Of a DNA stretch of 26,495 nucleotides, positions 1 to 6,482 are shown piece by piece. Under the pieces are notes generated by a model. The model was not told the DNA's origin. It did no database searches and saw only the letters and a program-made list of their open reading frames with translations. The DNA is taken from the IMG/VR virus record IMGVR_UViG_3300030098_005175, positions 2,143 through 28,637 of that record; one strand, given 5' to 3'. The position numbers and the translations under genes were made by a program. Every line of letters begins with the position of its first letter. Position 1 is the stretch's first letter. The DNA comes from a virus.

Positions 1-503
1 GGAAACACTTCATCAACTAGCTTAACATCTTCCCTTTCTAGTGTTTCTTTTACTACTTCTTTAACCTCTTTAACTTTTACCTTTTTAACAACAGGTTGTT
101 CTGTTGCTTCTGGTAAGTCTTCCCCTGCGTAAATATATAAACCTAAACCGTGCCGGGCTATTGCCTTGGTAAGGCTTCTTTGAATAGCTTTGTTAACATC
201 AAAAGAACTAACCCTTTCAATAGGAATACTTTTATTCCTGTAATCCATAACAGGCAAATATTCTATATGCTCTAGTTCTTCGATCTCAACGCCAGTTTTA
301 ACCCAAGCAGAACCGCCGTCTGTGTGATAATTCCATCCTTCTTTATTTTCATATATTGTATAAGACGCTTTTGGATAAAGCTTTTTAACTTCACCCCAAG
401 CCCACGCCCAACTTAAATAAGTTAGCCCTGCTTTTTTTTCGGTGTGTTCATTTACATTTATTTTATTTAGCGTTTCAAAAACGCTTTGTTTATTCTTCTT
501 CAT
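1..503 (-). CDS. Single-strand annealing protein, Sak3/DUF1071-like (3' end cut by window edge)
   Basis: This is the first 167 codons of a recombination mediator that would anneal complementary single strands during phage recombination and repair. Translation shows the DUF1071/Sak3 signatures: a YLSWAWAW block near residues 28-35 and a stretch reading NKAIQRSLTKAIARHGLGLY followed by IYAGEDLPE near residues 115-145. A Lys/Val/Glu-rich linker (KKVKVKEVKEVVKE) follows, typical of the tail after the annealing core. The ATG at 503 overlaps the TGA of the upstream HTH gene (ATGA), so the two are translationally coupled. The frame is still open at base 1. In this family the gene usually sits beside a nuclease; here the YqaJ-type nuclease lies far away at 22695-23651. 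The family call rests on motif recognition, not on a search. Confidence 0.75.
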   Translation of the reverse strand, partial: MKKNKQSVFETLNKINVNEHTEKKAGLTYLSWAWAWGEVKKLYPKASYTIYENKEGWNYHTDGGSAWVKTGVEIEELEHIEYLPVMDYRNKSIPIERVSSFDVNKAIQRSLTKAIARHGLGLYIYAGEDLPEATEQPVVKKVKVKEVKEVVKETLEREDVKLVDEVF

Positions 504-706
504 TTTTTGTTTTCTTCCTTCCATTCTATTAAATCTTTAACGTCAAAAAGCCACTTGCCGGGGTAGGCTAATCTTTTTGGTAAATTTTTATTGTCGGGGT
601 TCGCATAAGCCGAATAAATCCAACGCTTACTTAAACCTAAGATTTTAGCCGCCTCAGTAACTCCAACAGGGCTAAATATCTCTTCCCCGCATTTAGGACA
701 CTTCAC
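500..706 (-). CDS. Small excisionase/MerR-like winged HTH protein with CxxC knuckle
   Basis: A 68-residue protein, probably DNA-binding. It opens with a CPKC pair (C3, C6) that could form half of a small zinc knuckle. A helix-turn-helix of the excisionase/AlpA type follows at about residues 14-35 (GVTEAAKILGLSKRWIYSAY), then a wing-like segment with PGKWLFDVKDLIEW at about residues 49-62. The start is GTG at 706, chosen because AAGGAG lies about 9 bases upstream and the GTG overlaps the upstream TGA as GTGA. Its stop overlaps the ATG of the annealing protein. Without an integrase nearby, a role in excision is not supported. Early gene regulation or replication control is equally possible. Confidence 0.7.
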   Translation of the reverse strand: MKCPKCGEEIFSPVGVTEAAKILGLSKRWIYSAYANPDNKNLPKRLAYPGKWLFDVKDLIEWKEENKK

Positions 707-882
707 TTTTTTTTCTCCTTAATAGCTGAAAATAATTCTAACATCACAGCGTTAGTCATTTTCTTGTCATTTGCAGTTAATAAATTAACTTTTTTAATAA
801 TATCGCTAGCACTCATAGACGCAAGCATATCGCCATAAATATCTTCTATCTTGTCAGCTATTCCTATAACTATTGGTTTCAT
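703..882 (-). CDS. Small hypothetical early protein, 59 aa
   Basis: A short reading frame starting MKPIVIGIADKIEDIYGDML and ending in a Lys-rich tail (AIKEKKK). I do not recognise the family. It is supported as a gene by a textbook ribosome binding site (AAGGAGG, 8 bases before the ATG at 882), by the GTGA overlap of its stop with the next gene's start, and by its position as first gene after a candidate promoter at 908-936. No membrane segment or metal motif is visible. It would be the leader gene of the operon that carries the HTH protein and the annealing protein. Confidence 0.7.
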   Translation of the reverse strand: MKPIVIGIADKIEDIYGDMLASMSASDIIKKVNLLTANDKKMTNAVMLELFSAIKEKKK

Positions 883-907
883 TGTTTTCCTCCTTATCTA
901 TAAGGAC

Positions 908-936
908 ACAATACAACGAAAGGTTATATATTGCAA
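908..936 (-). promoter_or_regulatory. Candidate sigma70 promoter for the left early operon
   Basis: Read on the minus strand, TTGCAA (931-936, 4 of 6 to the -35 consensus) is followed by a 17-base spacer and TATTGT (908-913, 4 of 6 to the -10 consensus). This puts the start near 901, about 19 bases before the ATG at 882 and just ahead of its strong AAGGAGG. It lies in the only gap between the lysis genes and the early genes, downstream of a terminator-like hairpin. The -35 element is part of an 11-base word (AAATGTTGCAA on the minus strand) that recurs in the other early control region at 24850-24860. Confidence 0.45.
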
Positions 937-974
937 CATTTATTTATATTTTTATTAGATTAATTTTAGAAATA

Positions 975-997
975 GGGGGCCTATGGAGAAGACCCCC
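975..997 (-). terminator. Terminator-like hairpin closing the late/lysis operon
   Basis: On the minus strand GGGGGTC (997-991) can pair with GGCCCCC (981-975), giving seven pairs with one G-U around a 9-base loop. A moderately U-rich run (TATTTCTAAAATTAATC) follows. It lies 27 bases after the stop of the last lysis-side gene and before the early promoter. The U-tract is interrupted, so efficiency is uncertain. A pyrimidine-rich tract on the same strand (C7 within 1010-1016) precedes it. Confidence 0.5.
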
Positions 998-1023
998 ATA
1001 ATAGAAAGGGGGGGAAGGAAGGT

Positions 1024-1215
1024 TTATAAATTCTCTAAATGACTCTTAACCTTGTTATTAGTAGCGCATAGAAACACTTTAATAATTAAAGCGCTATTTT
1101 CATCATCAAAATCAGATAGATTTTCAAAAGACTTTAAGGCTGTCTTTAAGGATTTTTCAAATTTTTCTAACTCTTTCTTTAATTCTTTTTTCTTTTCTTC
1201 TTTTTTTTCAGCCAT
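1024..1215 (-). CDS. Small charged coiled-coil protein, 63 aa
   Basis: An unrecognised protein with an almost purely Lys/Glu N-terminal helix (AEKKEEKKKELKKELEKFEK), likely coiled coil or an extended charged helix, followed by a more hydrophobic end (SALIIKVFLCATNNKVKSHL). It starts 3 bases after the stop of the BhlA-like gene and is the last gene before the terminator-like hairpin, so it is transcribed with the lysis cassette. No signal peptide or clear membrane span is present. A lysis-accessory role is only a guess from position. Confidence 0.6.
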   Translation of the reverse strand: MAEKKEEKKKELKKELEKFEKSLKTALKSFENLSDFDDENSALIIKVFLCATNNKVKSHLENL

Positions 1216-1218
1216 TGT

Positions 1219-1467
1219 TTATTTTCCTTTTCCATTTTTTAAAAAATCAACTATTGCACCTGTGGAGCTTTTTAGTTCAATTATATTATCCTCTATTTTG
1301 TTACTTTTATCAATTAGCTTAACTATTATCTGATATAGCTCTTCAATGCGCTTATCAGTTCGTTCTTGCTGATGTTTAATAACCTTGAAAAGAAGATAAC
1401 CACAGCCAACAGCTAAACCCCCAGCTATACCTAAAGTTTCTACCAGTTCCAAGATTTCAGCGGTCAT
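1219..1467 (-). CDS. BhlA/UviB-like holin-type membrane protein, 82 aa
   Basis: The protein has one membrane helix near residues 11-29 (TLGIAGGLAVGCGYLLFKVI). A charged amphipathic helix (KHQQERTDKRIEELYQIIVKL) and a second coiled-coil segment follow. This matches the architecture of BhlA/UviB-type phage holins: a short N-terminus, one span, then a KxxExxxxxRIxxLY-like cytoplasmic helix. The start is ATG at 1467 with AAAGGA upstream, embedded in the end of the endolysin gene. Together with the two-span protein at 1854-2231 it offers two holin-type candidates around one endolysin. It could instead be an antiholin or other lysis regulator. Confidence 0.6.
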   Translation of the reverse strand: MTAEILELVETLGIAGGLAVGCGYLLFKVIKHQQERTDKRIEELYQIIVKLIDKSNKIEDNIIELKSSTGAIVDFLKNGKGK

Positions 1468-1471
1468 AACT

Positions 1472-1852
1472 TTAATCCTTTAGCTCAAAATGAGGCAAAT
1501 CATCAAAGCTATTATCTTTTAAATCTTTGTCCTGATCCCAATCCCCGCCCCAGCGAATATTAAAGCCCTTCTGTGAAGCAATGCCTTGAACAAAACCGGC
1601 AAAATAAGTGAAACGCTCTCTATCATTCCAGTCAATTGGATAAGGGGCAACGTCTACCGCCTTACCCGTTAGATGTTTAGAGTTCATAGTCTTGCTCTTA
1701 CCTTGGGCAACTAGCATCTTTTGACGGTCTACAGTTCTTTTTCCTTCTAAAATAGTACAATCAAAATACTTAATAACCTCTGTAAAAAGTTTAATTAACC
1801 TTTCATCAGTAGTATTAAGACGGTCCTGTGATCTTTTAGAAAACTTAGGCAT
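1472..1852 (-). CDS. Endolysin, M15 L-alanyl-D-glutamate/D-Ala-type peptidase, T5-like
   Basis: A zinc peptidase that would cleave the peptide stems of peptidoglycan at the end of infection. From the ATG at 1852 it is 126 residues. The M15 zinc site is visible as SKHLTGKAVDVAP (H60 and D67) and DDLPHFEL (H121), with D118 in the place of the catalytic acid; GGDWD precedes it. Spacing and N-terminus (MPKFSKRS) resemble the phage T5 endolysin as I recall it. The frame also opens at a TTG at 1870, inside the previous gene, but the ATG at 1852 follows that gene's TAA by one base and fits the family's N-terminus better. There is no signal peptide, so release through a holin is expected. Confidence 0.85.
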   Translation of the reverse strand: MPKFSKRSQDRLNTTDERLIKLFTEVIKYFDCTILEGKRTVDRQKMLVAQGKSKTMNSKHLTGKAVDVAPYPIDWNDRERFTYFAGFVQGIASQKGFNIRWGGDWDQDKDLKDNSFDDLPHFELKD

Positions 1853-1853
1853 T

Positions 1854-2231
1854 TTAAAATTTCCATTCAATGCCAGTTATAGCCTTTAATTCATTTTTAG
1901 CTGGCTCTAATGAAGTTTCCACAAAAGCGGCAACATCTTTGCCAAATTGAGCTTCAGCCTTAGCTGATATTTCAGATAAAACACCATCAACAGCCTTACC
2001 GCCAGCCTCTAAAATAAGCTTATTTTCATTAACTTTCTTAGCGATCACTTTTTTAGCTCCAGCAAATCCAGCAACACCGCCACCAATTAAGCCAGCGCCA
2101 ACTTCAATAATTGTTTGCTGAATGCTTTCATCTATATTAAAGCCAAAAGCCGCCAACACCCCACAGATTAAAGTTATTAAAGCCGCTAGGTTCTTTTTAT
2201 TTAATAGTTTTTTCTTAGTTTCTTCTTTCAT
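1854..2231 (-). CDS. Holin candidate with two membrane helices, 125 aa
   Basis: After a Lys-rich start (MKEETKKKLLNKKN) come two hydrophobic segments, about residues 15-31 (LAALITLICGVLAAFGF) and 39-59 (TIIEVGAGLIGGGVAGFAGAK), the second very Gly-rich. A soluble amphipathic C-terminal half follows. Two spans directly upstream of an endolysin is the classic holin arrangement, so I infer a pore-forming role, although I cannot place it in a named holin family. ATG at 2231 with AGGAGA upstream; its TAA lies one base before the endolysin ATG. The long C-terminal helix region (about residues 60-120) is larger than in minimal holins and could regulate timing. Confidence 0.6.
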   Translation of the reverse strand: MKEETKKKLLNKKNLAALITLICGVLAAFGFNIDESIQQTIIEVGAGLIGGGVAGFAGAKKVIAKKVNENKLILEAGGKAVDGVLSEISAKAEAQFGKDVAAFVETSLEPAKNELKAITGIEWKF

Positions 2232-2234
2232 TTT

Positions 2235-2333
2235 TTATCTCCTATCTAACCACTTTTTCAGCCATATCCAAATAGGAATTGAAACATAAAAAAGAGCTAA
2301 AACAGCTAAAATAAACGCTAAGAAATAGCCCAA
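2235..2333 (-). CDS. Tiny membrane protein, 32 aa, TTG start (probable)
   Basis: A short frame encoding a hydrophobic segment (GYFLAFILAVLALFYVSIPI) followed by a basic aromatic end (WIWLKKWLDRR). This pattern is typical of small phage membrane proteins. It fills the gap between the 84-residue membrane protein and the holin candidate, and its end carries the AGGAGA of the holin gene. The start would be TTG at 2333 with only a weak AGGG upstream. An ATG at 2337 opens a different frame (31 residues, less membrane-like). I prefer the TTG frame on composition and codon use (GCG, GCT, TTA as in neighbouring genes). Confidence 0.4.
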   Translation of the reverse strand: MGYFLAFILAVLALFYVSIPIWIWLKKWLDRR

Positions 2334-2342
2334 CCATTAGCC

Positions 2343-2597
2343 CTATTTTGCCAAACTGCTTTCTAAACTTTCAAGCCTAATCACTCGCTCTCTAGTATCT
2401 GTTATTTTTTCATCCATCTTTAATTGATGAACCTTAACAAAGCGTATTTCTTTTAAAATCATACTATCAGCCTCTTTTCTGCTTCCTGCTTCGCCTTTTA
2501 AAACAGCAACGTCGCTGTTAACAGTTACTATAAAAGAAAACATGCCAATAATAGCCGCTGAACAGATAGCCGTTAGATTATCTTGAAAGAATTTCAT
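2343..2597 (-). CDS. Single-span membrane protein with coiled-coil, lysis-cassette member
   Basis: An 84-residue protein with an N-terminal membrane helix at about residues 8-27 (LTAICSAAIIGMFSFIVTVN). A long charged helix follows (EAGSRKEADSMILKEIRFVK, then KMDEKITDTRERVIRLESLE) with heptad-like spacing. The topology suggests a membrane anchor with a coiled-coil domain, as in inner-membrane spanins or holin-associated proteins, but no specific family is recognised. ATG at 2597 shares bases with the TAA of the tail spike gene (TAATG), and GGAAG lies upstream. It marks the switch from tail-spike genes to the lysis cassette. Confidence 0.6.
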   Translation of the reverse strand: MKFFQDNLTAICSAAIIGMFSFIVTVNSDVAVLKGEAGSRKEADSMILKEIRFVKVHQLKMDEKITDTRERVIRLESLESSLAK

Positions 2598-3514
2598 TAG
2601 CTTCCGTTATTTCTAACGCTTCCAGTTGTTAACGTGCTTGAAGTTGTAATATTCGTTTCAGTAACAGTATTTTTCCCAGTAAAAACAGCATCCCACCTAG
2701 CCCGAACGCCAACAGCACCTTTTGAAAGCGTCATTGTAACGTCATGGATAAAATAAGAATTATCAAGAAAAACACAATAAGTATCATAATTTGTTGCACC
2801 ACCAAAAGAGCAACCGGCAACAGTAACCGCAAATCTGGCACCATAAAATCCACGAAGCCCCATTCCAGCATAGTCGCTATTTTTTGAACAATTTACAACG
2901 GAGGAAGCATTATTAGCAAAAACTACTTGACCACCAAAAGCCCTAACACCATCACCAGCAACATCGCTAATATCTACGTTATCAAGCAAATGAGTACCGC
3001 AATAATCCAGCCTAATAGCTTTCCCGTCAATGTTTTGGATTTCTACGTCTTCAAGGGTTGTGTGACCTGATCCATAATTACAGCGATAACCATCCTCGTC
3101 AGAATATTCTAATCTAAAGTCCTTAATATGAACTTCGCCAATTTCGCAATTGTCAAATAAAAAACAATAATCTCTGGTAGGCGTTGTGGCTGAACCAGTA
3201 TCGGCACCGCTAATGATAGTATCAGCGGCCGCATTGCCATCAATAACCAATTTCCCACCAGTTACATTTTGAAAGCTAACTTGCTCCCTATAGGTTCCAG
3301 CACTAACGTTAATAGTCGCAGTACCACGAAAAACAAGGCCAATTTTAGAAACAGCAGCACCAATTGTTTTTAATGCGTTTCCAGCTCCAGCGCTAGCCCC
3401 AGCATTAGCATCATTACCATTAGCATCGTCAACGTATAAAGTCGGGTTTTCAATGATTTCATCACCAACAACGATAGCATTTCCACCACTATCTTTTAAG
3501 GTATACCCTGCCAT
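2597..3514 (-). CDS. Right-handed beta-helix tail spike/receptor-binding protein
   Basis: A 305-residue protein with the hallmarks of pectate-lyase-like beta-helix spikes. An N-terminal segment includes LYVDDANGNDANAGAS and NALKTIGAAVSKI (YVDxxxGnD...ALKTIxxA), followed by INVSAGTYREQVSF. Repeating short beta rungs run through residues ~85-290 (KLVIDG, VHIKDFRLEY, TTLEDVEIQNIDG, HLLDNVDISDV, QVVFANN, RFAVTVAGCSF, HDVTMTLS). It would bind or cleave host surface glycan. No catalytic residues can be assigned by eye. The AGGAGG ribosome binding site sits 7 bases before the ATG at 3514. It is short for a full spike and lacks an obvious tail-attachment head domain. Confidence 0.7.
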   Translation of the reverse strand: MAGYTLKDSGGNAIVVGDEIIENPTLYVDDANGNDANAGASAGAGNALKTIGAAVSKIGLVFRGTATINVSAGTYREQVSFQNVTGGKLVIDGNAAADTIISGADTGSATTPTRDYCFLFDNCEIGEVHIKDFRLEYSDEDGYRCNYGSGHTTLEDVEIQNIDGKAIRLDYCGTHLLDNVDISDVAGDGVRAFGGQVVFANNASSVVNCSKNSDYAGMGLRGFYGARFAVTVAGCSFGGATNYDTYCVFLDNSYFIHDVTMTLSKGAVGVRARWDAVFTGKNTVTETNITTSSTLTTGSVRNNGS

Positions 3515-3516
3515 TT

Positions 3517-3702
3517 TTAAGCCTCCTCAATTGTTAAGTTTAGCGAAGAATCTAGCAACTGGAAAACTGAATAGCCTTCTGCATCTTTTCCAAAATAAGA
3601 AAATTTAGAATTACCTAAATCTTTTTTATCAATCGTTTCAGCTTTTAATATAGCGTCATCGTCTGGGGCAACGCTACTTTGTGGCAATGTTATCTTTTTC
3701 AT
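3517..3702 (-). CDS. Small hypothetical protein, 61 aa, in the tail-fibre block
   Basis: An unrecognised acidic protein (MKKITLPQSSVAPDDDAILK... ending SSLNLTIEEA) with a YFGKDAEGYSVFQLLD segment that looks beta-rich. It starts at ATG 3702, 29 bases inside the 3' end of the upstream coiled-coil gene in another frame, and ends 2 bases before the spike gene ATG. Sitting between a fibre and a spike gene, it may be a fibre assembly factor or minor virion protein, but nothing in the sequence decides this. Confidence 0.55.
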   Translation of the reverse strand: MKKITLPQSSVAPDDDAILKAETIDKKDLGNSKFSYFGKDAEGYSVFQLLDSSLNLTIEEA

Positions 3703-3871
3703 TCTTTACGCCTTTTTTTTCTTGCTCTTCTTTTAAGATTCTTTCAGCAAAAAGGATTGCTCCTTGTGTGATCATTACATTTGTTTTTTGCTCCTCTAAC
3801 TGTTGTCTTAGAGTTGCTAGATGTTGTTCTACGTTTTCTCTCATTTTTGAAATTCCCCTTCGTTCTTTCAT
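3674..3871 (-). CDS. Small coiled-coil protein, 65 aa, in the tail-fibre block
   Basis: The protein is helical (RENVEQHLATLRQQLEEQKT, then ILFAERILKEEQEKKG) with heptad-like leucines, and is probably a short coiled coil. It resembles small proteins often found beside phage tail fibres, possibly a trimerisation or chaperone factor, but this is positional inference. ATG at 3871 has AAAGGA about 12 bases upstream. A second ATG at 3844 (MRENVEQ) has a better-placed AGGGGA, so the true product may be 56 residues. The 3' end overlaps the next gene. Confidence 0.6.
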   Translation of the reverse strand: MKERRGISKMRENVEQHLATLRQQLEEQKTNVMITQGAILFAERILKEEQEKKGVKNEKDNIATK

Positions 3872-3890
3872 TTATTTTTGCTTTCCTTTC

Positions 3891-5441
3891 TTAAATAGAA
3901 AACCAGTTACTGCCATCGCAAATAAGCTGTATTGATCCATAATCTTGATCAATATCTACCGTGGCCGCTCCATCAATCGTTTCTGATGCATTCGGGTCTA
4001 TTGTTATTGCTCTTGAGGTTGTTCCTGCGTTGCCACCTTTGTCTTTAATATAGAAAACTCTGTTATCACTATCAGCGGCCGCTGGTAAATTAATGGTTAC
4101 AGCATTTGATGAAGTGTCGCATAGAATAGCTATTCTTCGGTCTGTGTTTGCTATTGTTTTAGTAGCAGATGAAACATCTAAAGTATCAAGTGCAAGCCCT
4201 GCGCTAATAGTGAACCTTCCGTTTGAATTGTCATATTTAATGACTCTCGTTCCATCTTCTTTAGCAAAGCTTATACTTCCGCTTGCACTTGTTGAATACA
4301 TGCGAAGCATAGAATCAGACGTTGTAATATCCAATGACTCGCTTGTTGAATTCTGGGCGAAGCTTGCGGTGTCACCTGCGCCATTTTTTAGCTCAAGCTG
4401 TGTTGCTCCCCCAGCCGTATCCTCAGTTAAGATTAGTTTTCCTGTAGACGTAAACTCAGCAACCGCTGTGTTGCCCGTGTAGATTTTTGTGGAGTCAGCA
4501 GTTCCCGTGCCTAGCTGGAATTCTGTCCCAGAACCGCCAATGCCTAAAAAAGCATCAACTGTGTCAGCGCCCTCTTGTTGATTAATCTGGATTCTTGTAC
4601 TGCTTCCACCTTGAAGCTCTATATAGTTCCCATCAAAACTAGCCCCGTTCATATGGAACCGTAGCTTTGATTGATTTGTTGCAACTTCACTATAAGTTAA
4701 TACTGAGCCAACATCATTAGAGCCGCCGTCTGTATCAAAAAACGTTAAATGATTGTCATTTGCATCAAGTCTTAGCCTTGTATTTGCAAGCAGATAACCT
4801 GCTGAAGAATTATCAGCATAAGTCAAAGAACAAGTTGAAGTTCCATCATCTAATAGCAACTGAGGGCTTGAAGTGTGCTTAATTGCAAGTCTTGCGGCAT
4901 TAGTAAGTTCTTGATCTCCATAGCCAAATGCAAAACGAGTATCGTTCGATTGGAGATAATCCATCGTCAGTATACCGCCAGCATAACCATCCTCCCCGAA
5001 AATATAAAACCTACTATTAGCAAAGCTGTTGTATATTACGCCTTTTGTTTTACCGCCTGATCCTTCATCTGTGTCCCAAAGATTTAGCGTTACAGAGCTT
5101 TTTCCTCCAATGTTAAAAGAGGTGGACGCAGTTGTTGATGTATTGCCGTTTCTAAATTCGAAAACAACATCTCCATCCGTTCCGTCGGATTCAACTAAAT
5201 ATCGATTAGAATCGGCTGTTCCGCCTTGGTTCTCATCTATTTTCATTAAAAAAGCGTGGCTTGTGCCTTCAAGTTTAATTTTAGCAGTTCCGTCAGCGGC
5301 TTTCAAATGAAGCAAGGTGTCTGGGTTTGTTGTACCGATTCCGACTATATAACTGGTGCTATCAGGATAAAGATCATTTCCGTTTACTGTCCAAGGACTA
5401 GACCCTGTGCCGAGAGCTTGTGATTCGCTAAAAAATGGCAT
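3891..5441 (-). CDS. Tail fibre protein
   Basis: A 516-residue, Ser/Thr/Gly/Asp-rich fibre-type protein. The N-terminal region has SYIVGIGTTNPDTLLHLKAA (residues ~31-50), a motif common in phage fibres and bacterial tail-collar repeats. The middle consists of repeating beta units (LLLDDGTSTCSLTY, TRLRLDANDNHLTFFDTDGG, TRIQINQQEGA, LILTEDTAGGATQLELKNGA). The end is a typical fibre C-terminal module: TINLPAAADSDNRVFYIKDK, then ITIDPNASETIDGA and GSIQLICDGSNWFSI. There is no S74 chaperone domain at the end. ATG at 5441 with AAGGGG upstream. It is probably trimeric and receptor-contacting, and its partner genes are the two small proteins and the beta-helix spike that follow. Confidence 0.75.
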   Translation of the reverse strand: MPFFSESQALGTGSSPWTVNGNDLYPDSTSYIVGIGTTNPDTLLHLKAADGTAKIKLEGTSHAFLMKIDENQGGTADSNRYLVESDGTDGDVVFEFRNGNTSTTASTSFNIGGKSSVTLNLWDTDEGSGGKTKGVIYNSFANSRFYIFGEDGYAGGILTMDYLQSNDTRFAFGYGDQELTNAARLAIKHTSSPQLLLDDGTSTCSLTYADNSSAGYLLANTRLRLDANDNHLTFFDTDGGSNDVGSVLTYSEVATNQSKLRFHMNGASFDGNYIELQGGSSTRIQINQQEGADTVDAFLGIGGSGTEFQLGTGTADSTKIYTGNTAVAEFTSTGKLILTEDTAGGATQLELKNGAGDTASFAQNSTSESLDITTSDSMLRMYSTSASGSISFAKEDGTRVIKYDNSNGRFTISAGLALDTLDVSSATKTIANTDRRIAILCDTSSNAVTINLPAAADSDNRVFYIKDKGGNAGTTSRAITIDPNASETIDGAATVDIDQDYGSIQLICDGSNWFSI

Positions 5442-5451
5442 TTTCTACCCC

Positions 5452-5835
5452 TTACTGACTTATGTCTTGATACTGGACATAAAAGAAACTGTTTGAATTA
5501 GTATCCACAGTCAAAGATACTTGAGTTGACGAAGCCGCTACAACAATTCCATTATCGAATTTATCTGGCAAGGGGAGATTGCTGATTGACCTTGTGTCTG
5601 TAGTTCCCACTAATAAAGGCGGCATTGTTGGAACTGTACCATTTGCAGGAAGACTTGCAGCATCAAATACCATTAAATAGAGATTAGAGCCGCCTTTATT
5701 ACTTAAAGCAGCACTATAAAGAATTGCTTTTGAAGCAATTACGACTTTTGAATTTTCCCAAGCTGTAGATTTGGAAACGCTGTAAGCTGATAAAAACCGA
5801 GACCCTTCGGCTTTAGTAGTTTGGACTGAAGGCAT
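5452..5835 (-). CDS. Probable minor virion/fibre-associated protein, 127 aa
   Basis: A beta-rich protein of unknown family: AILYSAALSNKGGSNLYLMV (residues ~38-57), LPLPDKFDNGIVVAASSTQV and a closing NSFFYVQYQDIS. The GIVVxxSSxxxSLTxDTxxxxFFYVQY pattern is one I associate with small structural proteins beside phage fibres or capsid fibres, but I cannot name it. ATG at 5835 with AAAGGAG upstream. A 68-base gap containing a short hairpin separates it from the preceding gene, one of the few non-overlapping joints in the late operon. Confidence 0.55.
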   Translation of the reverse strand: MPSVQTTKAEGSRFLSAYSVSKSTAWENSKVVIASKAILYSAALSNKGGSNLYLMVFDAASLPANGTVPTMPPLLVGTTDTRSISNLPLPDKFDNGIVVAASSTQVSLTVDTNSNSFFYVQYQDISQ

Positions 5836-5867
5836 TTAATAACTCCTTTTTTCTTATTATTATTTGA

Positions 5868-5890
5868 AGTCTGATAAATAATAACAGACT
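5868..5890. repeat. Short perfect inverted repeat in intergenic gap
   Basis: AGTCTG (5868-5873) and CAGACT (5885-5890) are perfect inverted copies around an 11-base AT loop, in the gap between two virion protein genes. In RNA this makes a 6-pair hairpin about 33 bases before the next start codon. No U-run follows on the minus strand, so it is more likely a processing or mRNA-stability element than a terminator. Confidence 0.4.
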
Positions 5891-5903
5891 AAATTTAAAA
5901 TTA

Positions 5904-6464
5904 CTACCCTACACTTGAAGGTGATGAACCGCCTATAAAGCAAAGCACTAATTGGGCGGCTGAAGTGCTAGCAACATCTTCCATAAAATAACCGATACAA
6001 GGGCTAGAACTATCAGCATTTTCAGCTTTTGCTTGCCCTGCTGTTCCTGTGTTATCCATGCTTACAGTTGCCCCTCTGTCGCAGTTTTGCGAAGCTATCA
6101 TTTGAACTTCAGCTATTCCATAAGTAACAACATAAACCAAAGTACTAGAAATTTCTTTTACTACTCCCATAGGATGCCAGCCAGCGGTTCCATCGTTTGT
6201 TGGTGTTGCGGCTGGATATTTTTCAACCTCTAAGGCTCCTGAAGCGGTAGTTAAGCGGCAAACATGGCCGACCGCTAAACTAGCCCCTGAAGCTGGTGTT
6301 GCTTTTACAATAATTCCTTTGTTTATTGAATCTGTTTCAGATTTTCCGCTAATATCTATAATTAAGCCATAATCTTGGAATTTTTGAGTATTTTGATTTA
6401 TTTTTGCCCCCCAAGCATTCTCACCTAAAACTAAAGTTTTTAAATCATTTCCTAAAGTTGCCAC
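5904..6464 (-). CDS. Probable tail-fibre-proximal or decoration-type structural protein, 186 aa
   Basis: The N-terminus carries VLGENAWGAKINQNTQKFQD, resembling the attachment segment at the start of many phage fibre proteins (WGxxxNxNxxxxD). The rest appears to hold two related beta modules: VGHVCRLTTASGALEVEKY leading to MGVVKEISSTLVYVVTYG, and RGATVSMDNTGTAGQAKAEN leading to IGYFMEDVASTSAAQLVLCF. This layout recalls DUF2190-like decoration proteins. The start is GTG at 6464, supported by AAAGGAG 9 bases upstream; no ATG is near. Position directly after the hub favours a tail-tip adaptor; the beta modules favour a decoration role. Confidence 0.55.
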   Translation of the reverse strand: MATLGNDLKTLVLGENAWGAKINQNTQKFQDYGLIIDISGKSETDSINKGIIVKATPASGASLAVGHVCRLTTASGALEVEKYPAATPTNDGTAGWHPMGVVKEISSTLVYVVTYGIAEVQMIASQNCDRGATVSMDNTGTAGQAKAENADSSSPCIGYFMEDVASTSAAQLVLCFIGGSSPSSVG

Positions 6465-6482
6465 TTTTTAAACTCCTTTCCT

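Noticed and set aside
500-706. Excisionase function for the HTH protein as evidence of a temperate phage
   Set aside because: No integrase, repressor or attachment site is visible in the window; the fold alone does not establish lysogeny.
1853-1870. TTG at 1870 as the endolysin start
   Set aside because: It lies inside the upstream gene, while the ATG at 1852 directly follows that gene's stop and gives the N-terminus expected for T5-like M15 endolysins.
4093-4482. 129-codon plus-strand open frame
   Set aside because: It lies wholly within the tail fibre gene on the opposite strand, has no ribosome binding site, and its composition follows from the fibre codons.
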